Of a stretch of 64,000 nucleotides of DNA, positions 35,917-44,419 are shown piece by piece. Source of the stretch: Pseudomonas lini (GTDB taxonomy: Bacteria; Pseudomonadota; Gammaproteobacteria; Pseudomonadales; Pseudomonadaceae); NCBI RefSeq assembly GCF_964063345.1, contig NZ_OZ061318.1:1798001-1862000 (forward strand), in the 5' to 3' direction. Every line of letters begins with the position of its first letter. Position 1 is the first letter of the stretch. The translations under genes were made by a program, and so were the position numbers. The notes beneath the pieces were generated by a model. The model saw only the letters and a list, made by a program, of their open reading frames with translations, did not search any database and was not told where the DNA came from.

Positions 35917-37250
35917 TGCTCAATTCGGTGATGGTGGTCGATGACGAAAGCAGCATCCGCAGCGCCGTCGAACAGTGGCTGAGCCTGTCAGGGTTCGAGG
36001 TGCAGCTATTCAGTCGCGCCGATGAGTGTCTGGCGCAACTGCCGAAACATTTCCCCGGAGTGATTCTCAGCGACGTGCGCATGCCCGGCATGACGGGGCT
36101 GGAGCTGCTGGCCGAAGTCCAGCGTCGCGATGCCGACTTGCCGGTGATCCTGCTGACTGGTCACGGTGATGTGCCGATGGCCGTCGAGGCGATGCGCGAC
36201 GGCGCTTATGATTTCCTCGAAAAACCCTTCAGCCCGGAAACCCTGCTGAGCAGCCTGCGCCGCGCGCTGGACAAGCGAAGGCTGGTGCTGGAAAACCGTG
36301 CCCTGCACGAGCAGGCGGACAATCGCGCCAAACTCGATGCCACCCTGCTGGGGGTGTCCCGTGGCTTGCAGACGCTGCGTCGGCAGGTACTGGACCTGGC
36401 AACGCTGCCGGTCAATGTGCTGATCCGGGGCGAAACCGGCAGCGGCAAGGAGTTGGTTGCCCGTTGCCTGCACGACTTCGGCCCTCGCGCAGACAAGCCT
36501 TTTGTGGCGCTGAACTGCGCGGCGATTCCCGAGCAGTTGTTCGAGGCCGAACTGTTCGGCCATGAGAGCGGCGCGTTCACCGGCGCCCAGGGCAAACGCA
36601 TCGGCAAGCTCGAATACGCCGACGGCGGCACGCTGTTTCTCGATGAAATCGAAAGCATGCCGCTGGCCCAGCAGGTGAAACTGCTGCGGGTGCTGCAGGA
36701 ACAGAAGCTTGAGCGATTGGGTTCCAACCAGAGCATCCACGTGGATTTGCGGATCATCGCCGCGACCAAACCTGACTTGCTGGATGAAGCCCGGGCCGGG
36801 CGTTTTCGCGAAGACTTGGCCTATCGATTGAACGTCGCCGAGTTACGTCTGCCGCCGTTGCGTGATCGGCGTGAAGACATTCCCTTGCTGTTCGAGTTCT
36901 TCGCGCAGAGTGCCGCCGAGCGTTTGGGCCGCACCTTTACGCCCTTGAGCGGGCCGCAACTGAGCCATCTGCTGAGCCACGACTGGCCGGGCAATGTGCG
37001 TGAACTGGCGAACGTCGCCGAGCGACAAGTGCTGGGTCTCGGCGAGCCGGAACCGGCGGGGATCGACCCCGGTCAGTCGCTGGCGGCGCAGCAAGAAGCC
37101 TTCGAAGCACATTGCCTGCGGGCGGCTTTGACCCGGCATAAAGGTGATGTGAAAGCGGTGCTTGAAGAGCTGCAACTGCCGCGCCGGACCTTTAATGAAA
37201 AGATGCAGCGGCATGGGTTGAGCCGCGAGATGTTTTTGCAGGACAGCTGA
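35916..37250 (+). CDS. mifR: Sigma-54-dependent response regulator (DctD/MifR-like)
   Basis: A 444-aa NtrC-family activator: receiver domain with phospho-acceptor D53 (SDVRMPG), AAA+ domain with Walker A GETGSGKE (172-179) and the sigma-54 contact loop GAFTGA (219-224), and a C-terminal Fis-type helix-turn-helix (KAVLEELQLPRRTFNEKM). The ATG at 35916 has GGAGGT nine bases upstream and overlaps the kinase stop (TGATG). A sigma-54 promoter and twin palindromes before the next gene are its likely target. Confidence 0.9.
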   Translation: MLNSVMVVDDESSIRSAVEQWLSLSGFEVQLFSRADECLAQLPKHFPGVILSDVRMPGMTGLELLAEVQRRDADLPVILLTGHGDVPMAVEAMRDGAYDFLEKPFSPETLLSSLRRALDKRRLVLENRALHEQADNRAKLDATLLGVSRGLQTLRRQVLDLATLPVNVLIRGETGSGKELVARCLHDFGPRADKPFVALNCAAIPEQLFEAELFGHESGAFTGAQGKRIGKLEYADGGTLFLDEIESMPLAQQVKLLRVLQEQKLERLGSNQSIHVDLRIIAATKPDLLDEARAGRFREDLAYRLNVAELRLPPLRDRREDIPLLFEFFAQSAAERLGRTFTPLSGPQLSHLLSHDWPGNVRELANVAERQVLGLGEPEPAGIDPGQSLAAQQEAFEAHCLRAALTRHKGDVKAVLEELQLPRRTFNEKMQRHGLSREMFLQDS

Positions 37251-37270
37251 TTTTTGGGGTGTCTGTATGG

Positions 37271-37368
37271 GCCTCATCGCGGGCAAACCCGCTCCCACAA
37301 TGACCGAGTCGAACACAGATTTTGTGCATGACACAGATCCTGTGGGAGCGGGTTTGCCCGCGATGAGG
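37271..37368. repeat. REPIN, family B
   Basis: Inverted GCCTCATCGCGGGCAAACCC ends between the response regulator and the permease. The 318-base gap 37251-37568 otherwise contains the regulatory sites listed next and no gene. Confidence 0.9.
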
Positions 37369-37402
37369 TCAGCACAGGCACAGCAAATCCAAGCCCAGAA
37401 TA

Positions 37403-37448
37403 AGCGGATTTCCGCTCGCGCCCAATCCTGAATAAGCGGATTTCCGCT
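37403..37448. promoter_or_regulatory. Twin upstream activator palindromes
   Basis: AGCGGATTTCCGCT occurs at 37403-37416 and again at 37435-37448, each within the identical context GAATAAGCGGATTTCCGCTC. The copies are 32 bp apart, about three helical turns. They lie 43-88 bp upstream of the -24 element of a sigma-54 promoter, the normal layout for an NtrC-type activator bound as dimers. Probable binding sites of the adjacent response regulator. Confidence 0.75.
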
Positions 37449-37490
37449 CAATCAAACCCGCTCCCCCCTCTAAACCGGCCCTCCTCCCCT

Positions 37491-37506
37491 TGGCACAGCT
37501 CCTGCT
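37491..37506 (+). promoter_or_regulatory. Sigma-54 (-24/-12) promoter of the dicarboxylate permease gene
   Basis: TGGCACAGCTCCTGCT keeps the invariant GG (37492-37493) and GC (37504-37505) at the required spacing and matches the TGGCAC half exactly. The start would be near 37517, leaving a ~50-base leader to the ATG at 37569. Confidence 0.8.
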
Positions 37507-37568
37507 ATAGCTCCAGCAGGCTGCGTTTTAACGCGCTCCACAAAAACAATTAAACGAAGGATCCTTCA

Positions 37569-38888
37569 ATGGATAACTCCAACGCCTTGCCTCTTGGGTC
37601 GGCTGCCGCGCCGGCGAAAGAAAGAACCACCGCTAGCCGGATCAAATCGATCTTCAGCGGCTCTGTCGGCAACATGGTCGAGTGGTACGACTGGTACGTC
37701 TACGCCGCCTTCTCCCTGTACTTCGCCAAAGCCTTCTTCCCCAAAGGCGACACCACCGCACAACTGCTCAACACCGCCGCAATCTTCGCCGTGGGCTTCC
37801 TGATGCGCCCGATCGGTGGCTGGCTGATGGGTCTCTACGCCGACAAGGCCGGTCGCAAACGCGCATTGATGGCTTCGGTTTACCTGATGTGCTTCGGCTC
37901 GCTGCTGATCGCTCTGAGCCCGGGTTATGAAACCATCGGCATCGGCGCGCCGATCCTGCTGGTGTTCGCCCGCCTGCTGCAAGGTTTGTCGGTCGGGGGT
38001 GAGTACGGCACCTCGGCGACTTACCTCAGTGAGATGGCGACCAAGGAACGTCGTGGCTTCTACTCCAGCTTCCAGTACGTGACCCTGATCTCCGGCCAGC
38101 TCATCGCCCTGGCGGTGTTGATCGTGCTGCAACAGACCTTGACCACTGAAGAGCTGTACGCCTGGGGCTGGCGCATTCCGTTCGCCATCGGTGCGCTGTG
38201 TGCCGTGGTCGCGCTGTACCTGCGTCGTGGCATGGAAGAAACCGAGTCGTTCACCAAGAAAGAGAAAGCCAAGGAAAGCGCGATGCGCACCTTGCTGCGT
38301 CATCCCAAGGAACTGATGACCGTGGTCGGCCTGACCATGGGCGGCACGCTGGCGTTCTACACCTACACCACGTACATGCAGAAATACCTGGTGAACACCG
38401 TCGGCATGAGCATCTCCGACTCCACGACGATTTCCGCGGCCACGCTGTTCCTGTTCATGTGCCTGCAACCGATCATCGGCGGGCTGTCGGACAAAGTCGG
38501 TCGTCGTCCGATCCTGATCGCCTTCGGCGTTCTGGGTACGCTGTTCACCGTGCCGATCCTGACCACCCTGCACACCGTCCAGACCTGGTGGGGCGCGTTC
38601 TTCCTGATCATGGCGGCACTGATCATCGTCAGCGGCTACACCTCGATCAACGCGGTGGTCAAAGCCGAGCTGTTTCCGACCGAGATTCGTGCGCTGGGTG
38701 TTGGTTTGCCATACGCACTGACCGTGTCGATCTTCGGCGGTACCGCTGAATACATCGCGCTGTGGTTCAAGAGCATCGGCATGGAAACCGGTTACTACTG
38801 GTATGTCACGGCGTGCATCGCGGTGTCGTTGCTGGTGTACGTGACCATGAAAGATACCCGCAAGCATTCGCGGATCGAGACGGACTAA
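37569..38888 (+). CDS. kgtP: MFS permease, alpha-ketoglutarate (KgtP/PcaT) type
   Basis: A 439-aa, 12-helix proton symporter of the metabolite:H+ symporter (MHS) family. Signature pieces are GSVGNMVEWYDWYVYAAFSL, GFLMRPIGGWLMGLYADKAGR and LLQGLSVGGEYGTSATYLSE. Members import alpha-ketoglutarate or related C5/C4 dicarboxylates. It is transcribed from its own sigma-54 promoter, downstream of a matching two-component system. Substrate specificity is inferred from family and neighbours. Confidence 0.85.
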   Translation: MDNSNALPLGSAAAPAKERTTASRIKSIFSGSVGNMVEWYDWYVYAAFSLYFAKAFFPKGDTTAQLLNTAAIFAVGFLMRPIGGWLMGLYADKAGRKRALMASVYLMCFGSLLIALSPGYETIGIGAPILLVFARLLQGLSVGGEYGTSATYLSEMATKERRGFYSSFQYVTLISGQLIALAVLIVLQQTLTTEELYAWGWRIPFAIGALCAVVALYLRRGMEETESFTKKEKAKESAMRTLLRHPKELMTVVGLTMGGTLAFYTYTTYMQKYLVNTVGMSISDSTTISAATLFLFMCLQPIIGGLSDKVGRRPILIAFGVLGTLFTVPILTTLHTVQTWWGAFFLIMAALIIVSGYTSINAVVKAELFPTEIRALGVGLPYALTVSIFGGTAEYIALWFKSIGMETGYYWYVTACIAVSLLVYVTMKDTRKHSRIETD

Positions 38889-38913
38889 TAGTCACATTGA
38901 TCGAGGCTGTTAT

Positions 38914-38933
38914 GGCCTCTTCGCGGGCAAGCC
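38914..38933. repeat. Left stump of a REPIN interrupted by the IS
   Basis: GGCCTCTTCGCGGGCAAGCC stops exactly at the IS left end. The rest of the repeat resumes at 40156 and finishes at 40211. Confidence 0.9.
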
Positions 38934-38972
38934 TGTAGCGGTCCAGTTTTTTTAGACCAATCTGTAGAAGTA

Positions 38973-39977
38973 TTAGGCCGCCAGCTGCTCAAAGAGCGCT
39001 GGCGGCAGGTCGTTCGAGGCAGTGTGGCAACGGCGATGGTTGTAGTGCGAGATAAAATCCATCACATCCTTCTCCGCCTCGAAATGATTCTGGTAGCCGC
39101 CCTGCGGCATCCAATCGTGTTTCAGCGTTCTGAAATAACGCTCTACCACCGCATTGTCCCAGCAGTTGCCACGGCGGCTCATGCTCTGGACGATCCTGCT
39201 TTCTGCCAAGCATGCAACAAAACGGTCAGCGGTGTACTGACAGCCCTGGTCTGAGTGAAATAGCAGCTCAGGCATCGGTCGACGCAGCGCTACCGCCAGC
39301 CTTAGCGCCTTGATAGACAGCTCGGTGTCTGCGGTCCTTGAGCACGCCCACCCGACGATCCTGCGTGAAAACAGATCCATCACCACCGCCAGATACAACC
39401 AACTGTCTTTCACTTTGATGTAGGTGATATCGCCTGCCCAGAGCGTATTTGGCTGGATTGGATTAAAGCGACGATCAAGTATGTTCGGCGCAGTCACCGC
39501 AGGCTTGGTAGCACGGCGATAGTGGGCATAACGTGGCCGGCGCCTTGGCAGACCGAGGGTCTTGATCAAAGTGCCCATTCGATAGCGCCCGATGAAAATG
39601 CCCGACTTTCTTAACTCTTTGGATAGCCCACGAGCGCCGAGCGCCTCACGATGCTCTTTATGTAGCGCACGAATTTGAAGCTCCAAGGGGCGCTGGGCTA
39701 GGCGGCGCTGCTCAGGTTTGCGCTTAACGTAATAGCTACTGCGGGCAAAACCGAGCACCGAGCAAATGCGTCGAACCGACATTCCCCCTCTAGCGCCATC
39801 AATCACTTGGTTCGACCGAACAGAACCTTTAGATGAGAGGGCAATTGCTTTTTTAGCACTTGGTTCTCGGCCTCGAGCAACGCCAGTTTCGCCTGCAACG
39901 ACTCGATCATTTCCTGATCTTGTGGCCGAGTTGGCTGCAACATTCCCGCCTGCTCCCGGCGCCAACTCAGAACCCAA
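38973..39977 (-). CDS. IS3-family transposase OrfB (DDE integrase), expressed by frameshift
   Basis: A 334-codon frame; the functional part begins around the frameshift site near 39850. HTH_21-like segment and integrase core with the DDE triad: D in WAGDITYIKV, D in FHSDQGCQYTADRF, E in GNCWDNAVVERYFRTLKHDW. The catalytic residues and length are intact, so the element may be active. Production of OrfAB is expected by -1 slippage on AAAAAAG (39848-39854 on the minus strand). Confidence 0.92.
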   Translation of the reverse strand: MGSELAPGAGGNVAANSATRSGNDRVVAGETGVARGREPSAKKAIALSSKGSVRSNQVIDGARGGMSVRRICSVLGFARSSYYVKRKPEQRRLAQRPLELQIRALHKEHREALGARGLSKELRKSGIFIGRYRMGTLIKTLGLPRRRPRYAHYRRATKPAVTAPNILDRRFNPIQPNTLWAGDITYIKVKDSWLYLAVVMDLFSRRIVGWACSRTADTELSIKALRLAVALRRPMPELLFHSDQGCQYTADRFVACLAESRIVQSMSRRGNCWDNAVVERYFRTLKHDWMPQGGYQNHFEAEKDVMDFISHYNHRRCHTASNDLPPALFEQLAA

Positions 39978-40099
39978 CGACGTAGGGCTGTGGGTCCAAC
40001 CTTGGTTAGCTCACAGGCTTTAGGGATGGAGTAATTCATTTCCACAACCAAGCGAATGGCTTCCGCTTTTTCCTCGGCCTTAACAACCCGATATCCCAT
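39803..40099 (-). CDS. IS3-family OrfA (DNA-binding, leucine-zipper part)
   Basis: A 98-aa protein with an N-terminal helix-turn-helix (YSIPKACELTKVGPTALRRWV) and a C-terminal coiled-coil/leucine zipper (IESLQAKLALLEAENQVLKK). It overlaps OrfB in the -1 frame. The slippery heptamer A-AAA-AAG lies where the LKK codons coincide with the OrfB frame. Confidence 0.92.
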   Translation of the reverse strand: MGYRVVKAEEKAEAIRLVVEMNYSIPKACELTKVGPTALRRWVLSWRREQAGMLQPTRPQDQEMIESLQAKLALLEAENQVLKKQLPSHLKVLFGRTK

Positions 40100-40155
40100 G
40101 ATGCTTCCTTAGGTCGAGACTCCTACATCATGGTCCAAAAACAGTGAGCCACAAT

Positions 40156-40211
40156 AGCCTCGCTCCTACAAGGGCATCGCAATCCCTGTAGGAGCGAGGC
40201 TTGCCCGCGAA
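40156..40211. repeat. Right part of the IS-interrupted REPIN
   Basis: AGCCTCGCTCCTACA (40156-40170), a 16-base loop, then TGTAGGAGCGAGGCTTGCCC... to 40211. Joined to the left stump, the arm is a perfect complement of the right arm. Confidence 0.9.
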
Positions 40212-40300
40212 AGCCACGACTCGGTCTCGCAATCATCCCCGCCGCTAATACCTTCGCCGCCGACGGTTACGACCGCAGCGACGCGGCCCGCACCAACTGA
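40205..40300 (+). pseudogene. Possible 3' remnant of a small secreted-protein gene
   Basis: An open frame without a start runs out of the REPIN and ends at TGA 40298-40300. Its translation from 40229 is AIIPAANTFAADGYDRSDAA-RTN, which looks like the end of a signal peptide (AxxFA-ADGYDR) and resembles small exported Pseudomonas proteins with ADGYDR repeats. It is followed 20 bases later by a terminator hairpin. The 5' part appears to have been replaced by the REPIN. This is tentative. Confidence 0.3.
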
Positions 40301-40319
40301 TCCCTGAACGCAACACCAC

Positions 40320-40339
40320 AGCCCGGCCTTCGCCGGGCT
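40320..40339 (+). terminator. Terminator-like hairpin
   Basis: AGCCCGGC-CTTC-GCCGGGCT followed by TAGTCGTTT: a strong stem with a weak T-tract, just downstream of the gene remnant. Confidence 0.6.
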
Positions 40340-40368
40340 TAGTCGTTTCTGGGAAGCACACAAAACCC

Positions 40369-40474
40369 TGTGGGAGCGGGCTTGCCCGCGATGAGGCCAT
40401 AACATTCAACATCTGTGTTGACTGTCAAACCGCTATCGCGGGCAAGTCGGATCGCCGCACCGCCGCTCCCACAG
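40369..40474. repeat. REPIN, family B, degenerate right half
   Basis: Starts CTGTGGGAGCGGGCTTGCCC. The second half reads ATCGCGGGCAAGTCGGATCG...GCTCCCACAG, with an insertion after the core. The stretch 40156-40551 contains only repeats, the gene remnant and a terminator. Confidence 0.8.
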
Positions 40475-40551
40475 TGATCGAGGATGGACTGGAAATATGC
40501 CGCTGGCCCTTGCACCATGGCGGCCTTCCGATAGAACGCAGGAATTCACTC

Positions 40552-41181
40552 ATGCCCGACGACATCCACTTCTACGAACCCGCCAACGGCCACGGCCTGC
40601 CGCATGACCCGTTCAACGCCATCGTCGGCCCGCGCCCTATTGGCTGGATTTCCTCCCAGGACGCCAACGGTCGCTTGAACCTGGCGCCCTACAGCTTCTT
40701 CAACGCCTTCAACTACATTCCGCCGATCATTGGGTTTTCCAGCGTCGGGCGTAAAGACAGCCTGAACAACATCGAGCAGACCGGCGAGTTCGCCTGGAAC
40801 CTGGCGACCCGCCCACTGGCCGAGCAGATGAACCAGAGCTGCGCCATGGTCGGGCCTGAAGTCGACGAGTTCGAACTCTCCGGGCTGACCACCGTCGCCT
40901 CGAAAGTCATTCAGGTGCCACGAGTCGCCGAAAGCCCGGTGTCCTTTGAGTGCAAGGTCACGCAGATCATTCAGTTGCAGCGCGCAAACAAGGAAGTAGT
41001 GCCTAGCTGGCTGATTCTCGGCGAAGTGGTCGCCGTGCACATCGCCAAATGGCTGTTGAAGGATGGGGTGTACGACACCGCCGCGGCAGAACCGATTCTG
41101 CGCGGCGGCGGGCCGGCGGATTACTTTCAGCTGGGGCCAGAGGCATTGTTCAAGATGTTCCGCCCGGGGGCGGTCAAGTAA
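40552..41181 (+). CDS. Flavin reductase family protein (FMN-binding)
   Basis: A 209-aa protein with the flavin-reductase-like split barrel: GPRPIGWISSQDANGRLNLA near the N-terminus, APYSFFNAFNYIPPIIGFSS, and the C-terminal GGGPADYFQLGP. Members bind FMN and supply reduced flavin, or act as oxidoreductases of unknown substrate. ATG at 40552 is preceded by AGGAA. It ends exactly where the convergent 76-aa gene ends. Confidence 0.88.
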   Translation: MPDDIHFYEPANGHGLPHDPFNAIVGPRPIGWISSQDANGRLNLAPYSFFNAFNYIPPIIGFSSVGRKDSLNNIEQTGEFAWNLATRPLAEQMNQSCAMVGPEVDEFELSGLTTVASKVIQVPRVAESPVSFECKVTQIIQLQRANKEVVPSWLILGEVVAVHIAKWLLKDGVYDTAAAEPILRGGGPADYFQLGPEALFKMFRPGAVK

Positions 41182-41412
41182 TTACCAGAGCAGGTCGGCG
41201 TCTTCTTTAACGTCTTTGAGGCGGGTCAGCTCTTTGGCCGCGGCCTCGTCGGCTTCATGAGCGGTCTTGAAGGTCTGGTCTTCCAGCACTTTGTGAAAAC
41301 GCGGGGCACCGGAACCACCCAGGGCTTTGACGGCAATCGCGGCGTGGTAACCGCCCTCGCCCGGTACTACTGCTGAAACGGCTTCGAAGTGTTCAAAGGC
41401 TTTGCGTGCCAT
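41182..41412 (-). CDS. Conserved small protein of unknown function (76 aa)
   Basis: A soluble, charged 76-aa protein (MARKAFEHFEAVSAVVPGEG start; the second half, KTAHEADEAAAKELTRLKDV, is helical). It has the look of a double-stranded-RNA-binding-fold-sized domain but no motif was recognised. The compact convergent arrangement with the flavin reductase and normal codon use support it being a gene. Function unknown. Confidence 0.7.
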   Translation of the reverse strand: MARKAFEHFEAVSAVVPGEGGYHAAIAVKALGGSGAPRFHKVLEDQTFKTAHEADEAAAKELTRLKDVKEDADLLW

Positions 41413-41453
41413 GTCGCGGATCCTGGCTAATGGAGAGTTGCGCCATTAAACCC

Positions 41454-41807
41454 TCAACCGGCGAGTTTGTGTACCGCTGCCTGGGACTGGCCAAGGGCCT
41501 GGGCCGCCGAGACATCCTTGAAGGTATGGAAATCCAGGCTATTGACCACCATCTCCTGCACCAGCTCGGCAAAAATCTGCATCGCCGGGCTGCCGAAGTA
41601 AGCGGTCATGGCCTGTTGGTGGGTCCAGAAACCGGACACCAGCCACAACTCCGGATCGCATTGCGAGTGCTGCAGGGCAAAGCTCAGGCAACCCGGTGCG
41701 TTGCGCGACGGCTCGATCAGGGCGCTCAGGCGCGCACCGAGTTCTGCCGAACGCCCGGCGCGGGCGCGGACAAAGGCCATATGACTGACGGGGATTTGCG
41801 TAGACAT
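41454..41807 (-). CDS. Antibiotic biosynthesis monooxygenase (ABM) domain protein
   Basis: A 117-aa ferredoxin-like dimeric alpha-beta barrel protein: MAFVRARAGRSAELGARLSA, then CLSFALQHSQCDPELWLVSGF and the HQQAMTAYF helix. ABM proteins include small quinol monooxygenases and stress proteins. ATG at 41807 has GGGAGGG upstream, excluding the longer frame. No substrate can be assigned. Confidence 0.82.
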   Translation of the reverse strand: MSTQIPVSHMAFVRARAGRSAELGARLSALIEPSRNAPGCLSFALQHSQCDPELWLVSGFWTHQQAMTAYFGSPAMQIFAELVQEMVVNSLDFHTFKDVSAAQALGQSQAAVHKLAG

Positions 41808-42010
41808 GTTCAACCCTCCCAGGTCATCCAGTGGCAGCCGGGGACGGGCTGCGACAGGATCCAAGATTAGGCGGTGCGCCCTGGTCGTCGTTAGTCGATT
41901 CCTGCCGGGTTGTTGCACAATCCTGCGCGGCCGTCATCGCCACCTGCACAAGCTGTAAACCACGGTCATGGCACTGTCATATGAGATTCGGGCAAGTGTG
42001 CTGAACTCAT

Positions 42011-42089
42011 GCAGGAGCTGCCGAAGGCTGCAATCTTTTGATTTTGAAAGACCAAGTCAAAAGATCGCAGCCTTCGACAGCTCCTACAC
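42011..42089. repeat. Inverted-repeat element, family D
   Basis: Arms CAGGAGCTGCCGAAGGCTGC-AATCTTTTGA and TCAAAAGATCGCAGCC-TTCGACAGCTCCTACA pair almost completely around a short loop. This is a further Pseudomonas intergenic palindrome type, in the 424-base gap 41808-42231 before the AraC gene; the rest of that gap shows no gene. Confidence 0.8.
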
Positions 42090-42231
42090 AAGCAAAGCCG
42101 CGCCCGGCAAACGTTGGAGCGCAGATCCACCCCATGCAGAATCAGGCAAGCATTTCGCAGAATGTGTCTACCGCCTCGGCTTGCACAAATTTATGCTCTG
42201 CACCATTCCACCTCCTCTGAGGAAGCCGTGC

Positions 42232-43161
42232 ATGCCTTCACTCGATCACCTTCAAGCCCCGCTGGATGCCGACATGGAAAAACAGCGCGCGGAACTGGCC
42301 GCCCTCATCCGTCGTAACACGATGGAGGATGGCACTTATGCCACCGCCGTCGGTTCGCTGTTCATGTCGCGCCACAGTCAAAACCATGACTTCGCTCCAG
42401 TGCTGGCGCAACCGGCCCTGTGCATCATGGCCCAGGGACGCAAGGAAGTACGGCTGGCGGATGAATACTTCAATTACGACCCGCTGAATTACCTGGTGGT
42501 GTCGGTCTCGATGCCGTTGAGCGGTCGGGTGGTGAATGTCTCGCCCGAGGAACCGATCCTCGCCGTACGGCTGGACATCGACCCGGCGGAAATCAGTGCG
42601 CTGATTGCCGACGCCGGCCCCATCGGCGTCCCCACACGGCCCACTGGCCGCGGCCTGTATGTGGAGCAGATCGACACGGCAATGCTCGATGCCGTGCTGC
42701 GTCTGGCGCGTTTGCTGGACACACCGAAAGACATCGCGATGCTGGCGCCGCTGATTCGTCGGGAGATTCTGTATCGGCTGTTGCGCAGCCAGCAGGGTCA
42801 TCGGCTGTATGAGATTGCCATTGCCAACAGTCAGAGCCATCGCATCAGCCAGGCGATCAAATGGCTCAACGGCAATTATGAGCAACCGCTGCGCATCGAT
42901 GATCTGGCGCGGGAAGTGAACCTGAGCGTGTCGACATTGCATCACCGGTTCAAGGCGATGACGGCGATGAGTCCGCTGCAGTATCAAAAGCAGTTGCGTC
43001 TGCAAGAGGCGCGGAGGTTGATGCTGGCCGAAGGGCTGGAAGCTTCGGCGGCGGGTTATCGGGTGGGGTATGAAAGCCCTTCGCAATTCAGCCGGGAGTA
43101 CAGCCGATTGTTTGGCGCGCCGCCGCTCCGGGATTTGGCGCGATTGCGGTTGTCGGTTTGA
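42232..43161 (+). CDS. AraC-family transcriptional regulator (AraC_N type)
   Basis: A 309-aa regulator. The N-terminal AraC_N domain shows PALCIMAQGRKEVRLADEYF and YDPLNYLVVSVSMPLSGRVV. The C-terminal double helix-turn-helix shows LRIDDLAREVNLSVSTLHHR and GYESPSQFSREYSRLFGAPP. ATG at 42232 follows GAGGAA. Regulators of this subtype usually control a nearby oxidoreductase gene; none is directly adjacent, so the target is unknown. Confidence 0.9.
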   Translation: MPSLDHLQAPLDADMEKQRAELAALIRRNTMEDGTYATAVGSLFMSRHSQNHDFAPVLAQPALCIMAQGRKEVRLADEYFNYDPLNYLVVSVSMPLSGRVVNVSPEEPILAVRLDIDPAEISALIADAGPIGVPTRPTGRGLYVEQIDTAMLDAVLRLARLLDTPKDIAMLAPLIRREILYRLLRSQQGHRLYEIAIANSQSHRISQAIKWLNGNYEQPLRIDDLAREVNLSVSTLHHRFKAMTAMSPLQYQKQLRLQEARRLMLAEGLEASAAGYRVGYESPSQFSREYSRLFGAPPLRDLARLRLSV

Positions 43162-43185
43162 TCCAAAATTTGTTGTGTGGCTGAT

Positions 43186-43321
43186 GGCCTCATCGCGGGC
43201 AAGCCCGCTCCCACAGGATGATCTGCCCCCCAAAAGTTGGACACCAATCCTAATTTTGGGGTCAGATCAGGATTGGTGTACACCGGTCCACTGTGGGAGC
43301 GGGCTTGCCCGCGATGAGGCC
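43186..43321. repeat. REPIN, family B, with interleaved inverted repeats in its loop
   Basis: Standard outer arms (GGCCTCATCGCGGGCAAGCC and complement). The loop is unusually long and holds two interleaved dyads: TGATCTGccCCCCAAAA (43219-43235) with TTTTGGGGtCAGATCA (43254-43269), and ACACCAATCCT (43241-43251) with AGGATTGGTGT (43269-43279). Confidence 0.85.
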
Positions 43322-43345
43322 AGGAAGGCCAACATCAAATCTGGA

Positions 43346-44401
<1,056 letters not shown>

Positions 44402-44419
44402 TTGAATCACCTCAAGAAA

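Larger units (their letters stand above)
38934..40155 (-). mobile_element. IS3-family insertion sequence, complete, 1222 bp
   Basis: The ends are imperfect inverted repeats: left TGTAGCGGTCC...TTTTAGACCA, right (reverse complement) TGTGGCTCACTG...TTGGACCA. A 4-bp direct repeat AGCC flanks it (38930-38933 and 40156-40159). It encodes orfA and orfB with a programmed-frameshift-type overlap. Removing it restores a perfect REPIN, so insertion is recent and the boundaries are well fixed. Confidence 0.9.

Noticed and set aside
34156..37250. Annotation as DctB-DctD for C4-dicarboxylates
   Set aside because: Not excluded, but the adjacent MHS-type alpha-ketoglutarate permease and protein lengths favour a MifS-MifR-like system.
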